Positions 45,401 through 56,340 of a stretch of DNA of 64,000 nt are shown here, in pieces; within the stretch, counting starts at the first letter, position 1; the number at the start of each line of letters is the position of its first letter. The DNA comes from Rhododendron vialii (lineage: Eukaryota; Streptophyta; Magnoliopsida; Ericales; Ericaceae), in assembly GCF_030253575.1 (NCBI RefSeq), contig NC_080560.1, positions 35,760,001 to 35,824,000 on the forward strand, written 5' to 3'. The notes under the pieces are model-generated. The model was not told the origin of the DNA. It made no database searches and saw nothing but the letters and a program-made list of their open reading frames with translations. The translations under genes and the position numbers were made by a program.

Positions 45401-47201
45401 CATGTTTATTGTGCACTTTCTTGGTGAAATAGTGAACTTGTGATTATGGTGACACCAGTTGTATGGTGCAAAAGCTAGCACAACTTTAATTGGCGAGCTT
45501 TGTTTTTTTGGATTTGTGAACTTATAAGCCATAGCATGTTAGTTTTTATACTTCCGTTTTCTACCTTTTATAGTTGAACATTCCCTATGAATTGAGGAGA
45601 TGTTGCTTTTCAACTCAAACTTCGATGGTACCCAAAGCAACCATGTATATTGTGATTCTGAGAGTTGGGTTTTGTTCTTCAATGGGTAGTTGCCACTTGC
45701 TAGAGTTCATGGTATGTAATAGGTATATATGGATGTGCTAATTTGTTTGTGGATACATCACTTCATAGTTAAACTCCCCCCTGCTCTTCGTCTCTTAATG
45801 CATGTATGTGGGCTGCCTAGCAAAGCCTAGCTTGAAGTTGAATCCGCCCGAATAGCACCTGCCCAACAAGGACATAGCAATCGAACCATTGCAAATGAAG
45901 AAAAATGCCATCATTAGGTATGCTACTGTTTGACAAATTAAACTATAGTCTCAAAGTAGCAAAAGTTTCTTGGTTTGTGCATAGCTTTTTAAATCTAATG
46001 GCTCTTCGGTGTAGACATAAGGAAGCATTCTTTGGTTTACAATTCTTTTGTACGTGCACACCTTTCAAACACAAACAAGGACACCATTCTCTTACAAAAC
46101 ACGAGTCTTGCAGTTTGTAGACCCTGTGTGAATCAGACCCCTCATGAGAATATGTGAAATTGTAATGCGCTCATAAGAAAACTAAAACAAATGCAGGTGT
46201 TCGTGGGTATTTGTTGCAGATGTTTGGGTTTTGAGTAGGTCAAGAGCCCCAAGTTTGAATTTAATGTCATTTGGCCGAACCTCCATCATTCTTTCTACAC
46301 CTTATCAAGAGAGATCTGGAGACAAAGCTTTCAAAAGGACCATGGATAGCTATAGCAGCCATTGCAGACCCTAAAAATCTCCCTTGAGTTCATCACATCT
46401 TCTTCTCTGTATCCAATTTTGAATCATTTGTTTAGACTCTTGAGGTACATTCCTTTTCTCTCTGTTATATTACTGTTTATTTTTGGTAAATTCAGTTATT
46501 TGTATGTGGCTACCTTGTTCGTCGAAAGTGGAATTTTTACATTCATTGTATTCTTTTGATTTTTGGCTTACGTGGTTCTTTATTGTTATTTTTTGGTTAG
46601 GAAGAAGGATCTTGGCAGATACAATTACGTTGATGGAATAAACTCTACCAAGAGTTTTTGCTTTGTCTGACTAGAATAAACTCTACCTTTTGCTATGTCT
46701 AATCCTTTGGCAATTGTATAAAAAACCCTATAGCCAAAGTCATGCAAGTAGCTGAATAACTTGAAACCTTTTTTTCAGTGCAAAAACTTATCTAGACCAT
46801 AACTTCTACAACTACCAACTTCTGATGATACACTTGATCAAGCTTATCCATATAACCTTTGCTATGATCAACAACAGCCATAATTTAAACAAAATCCAAA
46901 ACGCATGATAATCACCCAATATTATAGATATTTGGTGCGACTAGTCCCGCTTTATGTTGTTTTATCTTGCTTTTATGTAGCTTTTATAGCGATATTGCAC
47001 GTAAAGTAGGTTTTTGTGTGTTTCAGGTAATTCGTATAAATAAAGCGCGTTTCAACGCCAAGAAATGCTCCGGATGCTTCCAAGTACCCGAAGACCCTGT
47101 CGGCCCCTTAAAATCTAAGTATGGAAAAATGACTTTCTAGAAAAATTTCGATTTTCGAGATAAAAAATGGCGGTAATTGATCCTTGAATTTTTCTAAGAG
47201 T
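42419..47201. other. Long intergenic region, nothing firmly recognised
   Basis: No gene with recognisable domains. 43405-43659 is an open frame (FQAILSSTTTEFQAAGDFSADDPVGGGVAA..) in locally GC-richer DNA that could be a first exon, but no partner exons were found. The sentence-like segment CATGGAGTATCTTTTC at 43528 recurs imperfectly at 44221 (about 50 bp). A 101-bp duplication lies at 43061-43325. 46160-46330 has coding-like composition but no frame I recognise. 46930-47110 resembles retroelement leader sequence (TTTCAGGTAATTCG) without proof. Confidence 0.4.
43061..43325. repeat. Two copies of a 101-bp segment, 164 bp apart
   Basis: 43061-43161 and 43225-43325 both run from AATAAGAAACACTTTCGC to GGTAATTGCACT, differing at only two or three positions (GGTCGA/GGACGA, TTGACT/TTGGCT). 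This is a recent local duplication. Confidence 0.9.
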
Positions 47202-47660
47202 CACTACAAGAAATTTTGTGTTTGGAGACGAATTAAATTGTCACAAAATGAACATTTTTCGTCGCCAAAAGTTTAGGGACAAAAACTTTTGTCACTTATA
47301 GGTTGTCTCAGAAAGTAATGTGGTGACGAAAATCATGTTTCGTCACCTATAGTAATTTTTGGAGACGAAATTTATTGTCACCAATTTATCGATTATTTGT
47401 CACCCTTGTCCAGTTTTGTCACTAATAGTAAATGAATATTGACCAGGAAAACTACATAGGTGACAAAAAATTTCATCTCCAAAGAATTTAATTTAAATAT
47501 TATAAAATAGTAAATGTGACAAATAATTTCATCTCCTATAATTGTAAAATTAAAGCCGATTAATGACAAAAAATTTCGTCTTTGAAATGCTTCTTCAAAA
47601 ATCCTCTTCAGGGACAAAAAAAATTTGTCACCTATTTTTCATATATTAGAAATATAGGTG
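47202..47660. repeat. CACTA subterminal repeat region
   Basis: At least eight copies, in both orientations, of a roughly 15-bp motif around GTGACGAAAAT / TTTTTGTCACCTAT / GGAGACGAAATTTATTGTCACC. In this superfamily such subterminal repeats bind the element's own DNA-binding protein. Confidence 0.8.
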
Positions 47661-48558
47661 ACAAAAAATCATCTCGCACTCTTCTAAATACCATATCCTG
47701 TGCATTTTAGAATCCAATAGATCTCAAACAATAACTATAATACATCTGAATTGCACTAAATAGTAAGCCCATTCAATTTTACCATAATATCCAACACATC
47801 GTCATACCCAACATTCAACCACACCAAAATAATCATCCACACTTAGGATGTAATGCATCCATGTACGAATGTCAAAAATAACCAAACTAGACCATATACG
47901 TTGTTCATCATAGTTCTTATCCTATGAATCATCAAAAAAGAAGAGTTCTCGAAGCATCATCGAAAAAAAGAAGACTCTGAACTTCATCCAAAAGGAAGTC
48001 TTCATAGAAAAGCATATATCATCTTCTGCTACCAACCTTCTACATACTCAATCTGCAAATTAACATAAAATAAGATTCAGAAAAAATTGGTACGATATTG
48101 TTAATAGAAGCACGAAACATCATGTCAATTTAAGTTTTATGCCAAAATCAATGAACTAAAGTGTAATGCCTTCATTTTGTGCTTCATAAACATTGACACG
48201 TATGCAGCAAACAATCTAACAATAGAACTGGAACATTACTATTTGGACAAACAATGGACAGAGTATGCAGCAAACAACTTGGACAGATTATACTTCAAGC
48301 AGAAAAATCTAATGCCAAAAAATATAACCAAAGTTGAAGACAAAGTGCAACTGAAACATAAATGCTTTCCTCTTGTCCATATGTGCTTTCCTTTTGTGCA
48401 ATTGAAACAGAACCCAGGTTAGAAATGTTATGCCTGAACTGAAGTTTGTGACTACTCAAGTGTCCATACCAGCTAAAGAGTCAATACCTAACAAATTTCC
48501 ACAACTGCAACTCAACATATGACCAGCAAACAACAAAAAATAGACCACATAACTGCTG

Positions 48559-49518
48559 TAACTTGAACATAGAACCATACACCAAAACAGACCACAAAAC
48601 TAGTTCATAACAAGTCTAATGCTGTAGCAAGTAAAACAAAAAAATGCACAAACAAAACATACTTGAAACAGAAATGCATATGCAGAAATTAAAACCTGCT
48701 AAACCTACACTGAAACCAAAATACCAACTGGGGGTCTTATGATTAAACTTTTGCGGGTCTTACTGGGAACACTTTTCAAATCCACTAAAGGTGTGTGTTG
48801 GTGTGAGTTGTGTGTGTGTTGTGTCCACTAAAGGTGTGTTGTGTCCTCTAAAGGTGTGGATTCATTACTGGTGTGTGTTGTGTGGGTGCCAAGTTAGTTG
48901 GAATGCAAAAAACAGCCAAAAACCATCAACAAAGATCAGCCAAGCAATCCAGAAAATTAAGAGCAGAAATACAAAACAGAAGTCTCGAGTGAAATGGTTG
49001 GCTTTAAGAGACCAAAACTCTAAGTACTTTCACCAGAAAATGTGTTCCCATAGAGCTAGAAATACAATTCTAAGTTTTGTTGATTCTAGTGGTTGTTTGA
49101 TTGATGATCCTAAGGCCGTGAAGCAAGAGATTTTGGGTTTACTATGCTGGGTTATTAGGGACTGCTTTCGATGGAAAAGTGGATGATATGCCTACTCTTA
49201 ATCTAGCCATTCAATCTAAGGTTCCAGTTCACTTCAGAGATCAGTTAATTGCTCCAGTTACAGAGCATGAAATCCCGTTATCCAAGTTCTTTTGTTAAGG
49301 ACATTTAAAGCACTCTCATGGCATTTCTTTGGTCTGGATTTGAGCTCAAGCATTCAAGGGAAAAAGTGAAATGGGATCAGCTCTGTTGTCCTAAAGAGGA
49401 AGGTGGTTTGGGATTTAAAAGGATTAAAGAATGGAATAGAGCTGTCATGCTATAACTTGAACATAGAACCATAAACCAAAACAGACCACAAAACTAGTTC
49501 ATAACAAGTCTAATGCTG
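48559..49518. repeat. 66-bp direct repeat bracketing an 828-bp LINE-containing insert
   Basis: 48559-48624 and 49453-49518 (TAACTTGAACATAGAACC..ACAAGTCTAATGCTG) are identical but for one base. The sequence on the outer sides continues as CACTA interior. So 48625-49452 looks like an insertion with a 66-bp duplication of the target, far longer than a normal LINE target-site duplication. Confidence 0.85.
48894..49451 (+). pseudogene. L1-type LINE ORF2 fragments with internal deletion
   Basis: Frame pieces read VKWLALRDQNSKYFHQKM (the segment just after the endonuclease and before the reverse transcriptase in plant L1 elements) and RARNTILSFVDSSGCLID, then, after about 130 bp, AFLWSGFELKHSREKVKWD followed by LCCPKEEGGLGFKRIKEWN, which belongs after the reverse transcriptase. 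The reverse-transcriptase core between them is missing. Several stops and frame changes are present. A dead LINE copy. Confidence 0.75.
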
Positions 49519-50324
49519 AAAAAGGGCAAAAAAGCAAACCAACAAAAATATATAGCCCACTCCAAGTTTTCTCATTAAGAATATACATAAGGAAAGCATG
49601 ATGTACTAACTAGCAAGTTGTTAACCGGTGAATCCTTGTTGTTTAAGAAACACCATAATACTAGCCAAAGTCTTCCTTTGTTCCTCTTTTGCCAAGGCAA
49701 GCTCGTCTATCTTATTGTTTGCTGCTTCAATTCCTTCCGCTTGCTCTTGAATTTTCTCAGCTTGCTCTTGCACCTTTCCCTCAAGGTGTGTTACATACTC
49801 CCCGTTCACAGTCCTAATAGAGGAGGAAGGCCTAATGCCAAGTCCCTTCACATAGCCTGACCTTGCCTTGAGACCTTTAACGGAGAGCTCCACTTGCGTA
49901 ATCGGGATTGCACCTTCCTGCGCATTATGTTCAATCTCTATTTGTACCATCTTATCCTGTCATTTTAAAGTAAATGCCAAATTTAAGTTCTGCCAATTTA
50001 GTAGAGACAAGTTCTAATAATTTAGTAAACACTAGTACACCACAAAAGTACTTGATACACATACATAGAGAACTTTGGATTCTGAAGAGATCCATTTTTG
50101 CGTGTCCTCATTAAATTGGGTGGATTTGTACATCTCTGTTACCGCGGGCACAACACCTCCATTATCGTGCATCTGATATATTATTTTCTCATCAAATGAG
50201 TTAATAAAGCATGTTCATATTTGTAAAAAAAGTGAAGGCCAATATAATGGAAAACTCACCGCGGCGGCAACCCTAATTGGGAGTGACTTTGATCCACATC
50301 TATGTTTTGTCTTAGACCAAGACC

Positions 50325-51000
50325 TATTTTTTGTTTTTTTATATAGGCAAAAGAAACATATATCGATAAAATAGAAAAGGAGTTACAAAGAGAAAAAGAT
50401 ATATAATCTAGAATGGCAAATTCCTAGCATTGCCATGAGAAGCACCTATGTACTGAAAATGGCACATCCAGTCCAAATGCCTAGTAGCTATCTGTAATGT
50501 TGTTCTATATGAATGAATGAAGTGTTTCCTAGCATTATGAATGCAGTTCAAATACCTAACATTATGTTTTTTTTATAAGTACTTTGTATGGACTTAAGTT
50601 CACTGAGTTAAAGTGAACTTCACTCTATGTCAACAATGAAGTCAGAAATTGGTCTAGTTATGCCCAAAAGGAAAAACCTCAAATAAAACAGAGCAAAAAA
50701 ACCTTAGAATGCCCTTGAAATTCTATTGGTCTTTTCTTCCCAAGTGAAACAGACCATAGCATCTAGAGCAAGCCTACTAAGAGTATTAGGTGAATCTCTC
50801 TTTTCGAAATTGGAACAGAACCACAAGCAACTTTCTGGAAGTAAAGAGTTGGACCAGCAGGGATATATCTCAACTTAGCAACAACGTTTTAGACTTGCTT
50901 AGAAAAGGAGTGCTCAAAAAGAAGATGATCCAATGATTCGTCAATTAGCTTAAAGAGAGAGCAAATAGGAGTATCAATGACACCCCAGCTAGCTATGACC
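50325..51000 (-). pseudogene. LINE 3' region (zinc-finger RVT-type C-terminus and tail)
   Basis: The minus strand at about 50990-50900 reads GVIDTPICSLFKLIDESLDH then LLFEHSFSKQV, the pattern found in the C-terminal zinc-finger region of plant L1 ORF2 proteins (CxLC..ESxxHLFxxCxFxxxVW, here with cysteines lost). Stops follow. Near 50330-50380 the strand reads TTTGTAACTCC..TTTTGCC into an A-rich end, like a LINE 3' tail. It sits between exon pieces of the CACTA protein, so it inserted in a CACTA intron. Confidence 0.6.
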
Positions 51001-51012
51001 AAATGACATCAC

Positions 51013-51215
51013 GTACAAAAGACCGCATGTACTACTAGTATACAAGTCTGCCACTAGATATTTCCCTCAAACTCTACACGTCCAAGCAAACACTTGCACC
51101 AATGAGACGACTAGAATTATGTGGTTGGACTTGGGCGTTCATGTTCCTGCTTATATATAGTTTGAACATACTCCAATTGAGAACTCAAACCACACAGGCC
51201 AAGATGAGTCTCGTA
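51013..51215 (+). promoter_or_regulatory. Relic copy of the LRR receptor-kinase promoter, cut just after the ATG
   Basis: 51013-51215 aligns with the receptor-kinase promoter on both sides of the Copia insertion: AAGACCGCATGTACTACT matches 24285 onward, and ACAAGTCTGCCACTAGA to CTCCAATTGAGAACTCAAACC matches 30018-30154. The start codon is present (51204-51206, ATGAGTCTCGT) but homology ends within about 12 bp after it. A full TATA box (TTATATATAG) lies at about 51150. At 51045-51055 it shows the unfilled Copia target (ATACAAGTCTGCC). LINE-like sequence lies on both sides. There is no coding region behind it. Confidence 0.85.
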
Positions 51216-51224
51216 AACAGCCAT

Positions 51225-51535
51225 AATCTATGGATGAAAGCTAATAATCCTACAATTGTGAGCTTACATGGATGAAAGCCACGATGAAGGCCTAATCCAT
51301 GACAGAATCAACCCAAATATGAGAGCCATAAAGCAGTAGCAAACTAAGGCATCACTGGCCATGAAAACAACCCTAATGCTATGATCAATCTGTTTCCTGG
51401 CCCTGTGGTAATCTATATGCTATGATCTTTTCAGCTAAGGGATGAAAGTTGGTGAAGTGCTTGGAAAATGGAGTCCATCTCCATGGGACTTCTTTCAATT
51501 TCTTATAAGGGTTGATATAAATAGAAGATGCCACA
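51225..51535 (-). other. Possible further LINE-derived segment
   Basis: The minus strand has frame pieces such as YRLPQGQETD and EVPWRWTPFSKHF that look LINE-derived (inter-domain region of ORF2), but stops are frequent and the match is only by impression. If correct, the promoter relic next to it lies within a LINE copy. Confidence 0.3.
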
Positions 51536-52924
51536 AAAAACAATATCCAAAACAAGCCTAAACAATCCTAAACTTAAGAGGCACTACAAAGAGCTCCCAG
51601 AATCAACAAAAATAGGCACAAGGGCAGAAAAGAAGGCAAAAAGGCAGCAGCAAAAGCAGCATTAGAAAAGGGAAGAGAAATCAAACCTGTTTGAGGTGTT
51701 TTTTTTCTAATCGCTCCTACAAGACCACAAACCAACAGAGAAAACTATAAGGTTTTCAAGTTTAGGATGTGGTTTTTTCTATAAAATCCAAAAGCAACAT
51801 GCTATAAGAAGAACCATGACTATTTCTCTGGTGAACGAGACTACCAGCCATTTTGGAACAGTCCACTTCTTAGTGACTAAGCTCGTCCACTACTCTAGAT
51901 TGACACCAGCTGGTGGGTTGTTCCTAGCATACTCTTCCCCCTCGTTTCTTTAAGTTTCTTGTACTTTTTGTGCAAAACGAAGTTGTGATTGCTCAACCTC
52001 CGTCCACATTGTGTTGTTGCCACTGCCTTTTTAACATCGATTGGATCTCCTTGCAAGTCAAACTTATCCTGCAATATTTGATAATTTTAGTAATGACTTG
52101 ATCCTAATTTACAGATTTAATACCTTATTTGTAAACTAAGAACTGCTCTAGGTTGACAGCGGCGAGTTTGTGCTATTGTAAAAAAATCGTGTACAAGCCT
52201 TCATTTGTACAGTACTATACCCCATTAAAAGCTCAAACTAAATAATGAAATAAAAGACAGTTGGTGAATAAATTTAGAAACCTCGTAACTCTGGTATTAG
52301 AAGCTCAAACTAATAGTAGCTGCAAATGAAAGATTAACTGCTGGAAATACTCAGAGTTTACCATTATGCGCTGAAGTATAGGCGCTTTCACACTCTCATC
52401 TACTACCTTCCACCTAGGGACGCCAAGGTCCATCACATGTGTGCGAATCTCGACACCAATCCGTGAGGCTAATTGAGTAGAATGCTTTCCTACTGACGCA
52501 CAGAATAGTTATGGAATGGGAACTGGAAGCTTTCCTTGTTTGTCAATGAATCGTTGAGCCTGAATGCCTCGCGTAGGTCCACGGGTTGGGCTATTGATTT
52601 CTGTCACAAAGACATACTAATAAGTTGGTAAGTCAATAAAATTAGTTTTTTTTTTTTGGCAGCACTACTGCTGGTCTGACAGAACAGCACTAGCTCTAGG
52701 CTTCACACAACAGAGCAGCAGCAGTAGTTGTAGGAAATTGCATTTTGCCTTGGCTTGAAAAACAGCAGCCATAACAGAAAACAATAAACAAAACTCAGTG
52801 ACTTCACTATGACAAACGGGCAGTAAGGGACACTATTTGTATCCTAGTCCTCTTAAGCATTTACAAAAGAGATGGCAGTAAATGGTAGTAACTGATAGCT
52901 GGTAGCTGGTAGCAGTTCGGATAG

Positions 52925-54913
52925 TCCATTTGCAAATGGATGGAACGTCAGTAGTGTGGGCACACGCCCCGAAAATTCCATTTTTGTGCATAAAATCGGG
53001 TGTGCCCTTTTTTTGGAAAGCGCGGCGAAACGCTTCGATTCATAGTCGCCACTCGGGTTTTAGCGGTGAAACACCCAAGGAACCGAACTTTGAAACGTTT
53101 GCCACGTTGTTTGATTTGAAAAGGCTTGTAGACCGGTCCGTCGTCACCTTCGATATCTAGGGTTCGGGAGCCAGGTTACGAGAGGGGAAGAGTTTTATGG
53201 CACCCCTCTCGCCCAATCCGAAGATCGGTCTCTATTCGGGCATTTTGTAAAACGTTTGCATTTTTCTCTCATTGATCATTTTTTTAGCCAATTAGGGTGG
53301 GGGAGCAGTTAAAAAGGGGTTTTAAAACTGTAACAATTTGCATTCATGTGACCATATGTGATGGATGCTTGACTTAAACAAGTATAATAGATTGAGAACA
53401 AGCACTTGTGAGCATCTTAAACAAATTGGAGCACGCTGTCCCAGGACTAGGCACACAAGAGGAAGCTGTATGCATTGGCTAGGCCACTGCATGCAGAGAT
53501 GACTTGCGTGCGCAGGCGGTATACTGGCGTGCGCCAGTAAATCTAAACTCACAGTTCCTATTTCTCAACCCTCTGGGCTCTGGAAGGACCAGTGCACACC
53601 CAGGACAAACCACGCAGTTAGTATGCAGAATAAATACAGTTACAGACAGCAGAGATGACTTTTAGAGCAAAGAAATGAATAGAACACCCCATAAACAGTG
53701 TGGGGAACATAAACAATGACCAAGGCTTAACTGCCATGCAAGGGCCAACCACTGGTCCCATTTGTAACTGTCGTACGCCAGTCCGAAGGCCTCGTATGCC
53801 AGTTAAACAACTTGGTCAGTGCTTGGCTTTGCATGATCTGGGCTCTGGAACATGACCAGAAGGATCCCAAAAAGCAAGAATAACAGAAAAGCAGCTTCAC
53901 AGTTCTAAGATATAAAAAGCAATAAATTGGTTCTTATCATGCTGAAAGCTGATAAAGTAAAATGAAAGCAGAAAAATGGATGATCAATGATCCCCACGCC
54001 AGTGCTGCACGTATCACCATTACTGGCGTACGGCTTATCACTACCAGCGTGCGCCATTGACTATCATACACGATCCTTGAAATGCTACCAACTTTAGGGT
54101 CAGAATTGGTATTGATTCCCTGCTAGTATCCCTCAGGGGTCAGAACAGGTTGCAGAACAAAAGGTGGTATACCTTTCACGGTCCTTTGATGGAAGGTTTG
54201 AGCTTTGAACTTGAAGTTTGAAGGATGGATGACAAGTATGGGAGTGTGATGAGTGTATGGAAGAGGGTTGTCTTTCTCTTTCAACTGATGGAAGAAGAAA
54301 GAGTGCAAGAAAGAGGAGAGAGAGGGCTTGAATGCTCTTTAAGAGTCTTAACCTTGTGAACCCCTTGCACATAAATGCAGGGGGGGGTATTTATAGGCCA
54401 GTAGTGACTGAGATGGGGCTGTAATCAGTTGGGTTAAAGGCTGGTTAGGTTAGGAAGGGAGCTTCCCATGCATTAAATGCATAGGATTAGATGATGGAAG
54501 ATGTAGGAGAGAGAGGGGAACGATCCTGCACGATTGTAATCATCAGGGGACTGTAGACTACGTCAGGGTGGCCACAAAAGTCTCGAGCACGTGGCTGAAT
54601 AGTGATATTTGACCGGGTTTGACTGGCGTGCGCCAGAAATATACTTGCGTGCGCCGGTAGTAACTGAGTCAACGGTCGATGACTGACACGTGGTAGTTTA
54701 CCGGTGTGCGCCAGGATAGTACCAGCTTAAGCCAGCAGGGTTTTACTGAGGCCATTTGGTTTTGGCTTGAAAGGTTCGAAAAAGGTTTGAACGAGGTTCA
54801 GGACGCTCAAAACTCAAACACACCAACAATCTCGGGATGTTCTTGACCGTATTCATCATTGGGGAATCAAAAATCGTAAGCAAAATAATTTGGACAGTTC
54901 AGAATAGGGTGTC
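52925..54913 (+). mobile_element. Tat/Ogre-like Gypsy LTR remnant inside the CACTA element
   Basis: TAGTCGCCACTCGGGTTTT, then GGTTACGAGAGGGGAAGAG and GGCACCCCTCTCGCCC near 53045-53215 are words characteristic of Tat/Ogre LTR or leader regions, and AGGGTGTCTATA near 54903-54913 resembles the LTR 3' end (GGGTGTCTACA). The flanks on both sides are the same CAGCAG/TAGCAG-rich interior DNA. No coding sequence is present, so it is probably a solo LTR. The left boundary and target-site duplication are not resolved. It is a fossil. Confidence 0.6.
53510..54720. repeat. CTGGCGTGCGCCAG palindrome copies in the Tat-like LTR
   Basis: The palindrome CTGGCGTGCGCCAG or close variants occurs near 53513, 53523, 53773, 54022, 54043, 54620, 54646 and 54702. 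The spacing is irregular, so these are not a tandem array. The two cleanest copies are at 53523-53537 and 54622-54635. Confidence 0.65.
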
Positions 54914-55148
54914 TATAAGTAGCAGCAAATAACTAACTATTGCTATTACAGCAGTAAATAGTAGCAACAACAGCAGTAAGCATCAGAATATAAAAGTAAA
55001 CAGCTATGTACAGCAAACAGCAGTAAGCATCAGCAGTAAGCACAGAGCAGTGGCAGACATGACAGGCAGGCACAACGCAGCCACACTTCTTCTGGCAGCA
55101 GAATATAAAATCTATTAAAAGAAAACAGCTATGTACAGCTAGAGTCAT

Positions 55149-56336
55149 TCAAAGCAGCCAAGCAACTGCTCTCGTATCTTTGTTCAACTGCTCTCGTATC
55201 TTTTCCACCGGCAACTCTAAAGACCTCTTCTGATTCTTAGGCTTACCATTATAGGCTAGCCTTTTTCTCCGTTCTGCATGATCTTCAGGCAAGTAGGCTC
55301 GATGATTTGTGTACACAGTCTTACTTCTCAATGACTCAAAATATGGTTCATCATTGCAAGTATAACAAGAATAATGGCCCTTTGTTCTCCACCTTGAGAT
55401 GTCACCCAATGCTGGCCAATCATGTAATGTCCACCAAAAAGCTGCACGCATTTGGAACCACTCACAACTCACTGCGTCGTAAGTTGATGTACCAGTGTGC
55501 CACAACTCTTTCAACTCATCAACCAAAGGTCTCAAATAAACATCGATATCGATCCCGGGTTGTTTATCCCCTGGAATAAGCAATGTCAGCATGAAGAACG
55601 AATCTTTCATAACCAACCATGGTGGTAGTTTGTAGGGAATAAGAATGACAGGCCACATGCTATAAGAGTTGCTCATGTTACCAAAAGGGTTGAACCCATC
55701 AGTTGCTATTCCTAGTCTCATATTGCGAGCCTCACAAGCGAACTCAGGATGCTTAACATCAAACTCCTTCCACTCATCACTGTGGGCTGGATGCCCGGAT
55801 TCCTCACCATCAGTAGGATTATTCATGTGCCATCTCATGGCCTTGGCTATCGCTCTAGACATGAACAACCGCTTTAATCTCGGTGTCAAAGGGAAGTAAC
55901 GCAAAATCTTACGCGCAATCTTCTTTCCCCTAGGACAATTGATCTTGTACCTCGACACATTGCACTTTGGACATCTATCCAGTGCTGCATTTTCCTTTCA
56001 AAAGAGTATACAATCATTTATGCAGGCATCAATGAGCTCGTATGACAAGCCTAAGCCAGACAATATCTTCCTTGCCTCGTATGTGTTCTTGGGAACTAAA
56101 TTACCTTCTGGTAAAAGTTTCATCTGGAATTTCAAGAACATATCAAGCGATTTATTGGTCCAATGGTTCGTTACCTTCATATTAAATACCTCAATAACAA
56201 ACTTCAATAGATTATAATCTTTGCTACTTGGGTATATCTCACGTTGGGCATCATTCAAAAGTTTATCAAAGTTCCGGACTTCCTCATGATGTTGGGTTGT
56301 ATCTATTGGTTCCCCTCTTATTCGATCTTCGACCAA
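55149..56336 (-). pseudogene. TNP2-type CACTA transposase fragment
   Basis: The catalytic transposase of CACTA elements cuts and pastes the element. On the minus strand, residues from EVRNFDKLLNDAQREIYPS through YEARKILSGLGLSYELIDAC and NDCILF lead to an in-frame TGA (near 55998) where the family normally has Trp, then KENAALDRCPKCNVSRYK (the zinc-ribbon-like CPxC region), RYFPLTPRLKRLFMS, then SEDEWKEF-like and NMRLGIATDGFNPFGNMSNS, YKLPPWLVMKDSFFMLTLLI and HDWPALGDISRWRTKG. DGFNPFG and the LPPW segment are hallmarks of the TNP2 (Transposase_21) domain. The reading ends at 55149 before the C-terminal half of the domain. Premature stop plus truncation make it a pseudogene. Confidence 0.85.
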
Positions 56337-56340
56337 ATTT

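Larger units (their letters stand above)
49621..52600 (-). pseudogene. CACTA second protein (Transposase_24-like), scattered exon pieces
   Basis: Minus-strand pieces in coding order: RGPTRGIQAQRFIDKQGK, then ASVGKHSTQLASRIGVEIRT and KVVDESVKAPILQRIM (about 52600-52375, with an in-frame stop after LPVPIP); DKFDLQGDPIDVKKAVATTQ and RRLSNHNFVLHKKYKKLKET (about 52075-51945); RSWSKTKHRCGSKSLPIRV (about 50320-50260); MHDNGGVVPAVTEMYKSTQF..QKWISSES (about 50170-50085); and 49950-49621, KGLGIRPSSSIRTVNGE with a heptad-like QEQAEKIQEQAEGIEAANN coiled coil and stop. The order and content match the non-catalytic protein of CACTA elements. LINE and other sequence (50330-51530) separates the second and third pieces. 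Confidence 0.7.
47202..56340 (-). mobile_element. Degraded CACTA (En/Spm) transposon with nested insertions
   Basis: The left terminus CACTACAAGAAATTTTGTG at 47202 is a canonical CACTA end, followed to about 47660 by subterminal repeats of the GGAGACGAAATT / GGTGACAAAAAATTT kind in both orientations. The internal genes run on the minus strand: TNP2-type transposase at 55149-56336 and Transposase_24-type protein pieces at about 52600-49621. This is the normal order of a CACTA element read from the right. The right terminus (..CTTGTAGTG) was not found between 56340 and 58400, so the element seems truncated there. LINE pieces, a receptor-kinase promoter relic and a Tat-like LTR have been inserted in it or assembled within it. 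Confidence 0.75.
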
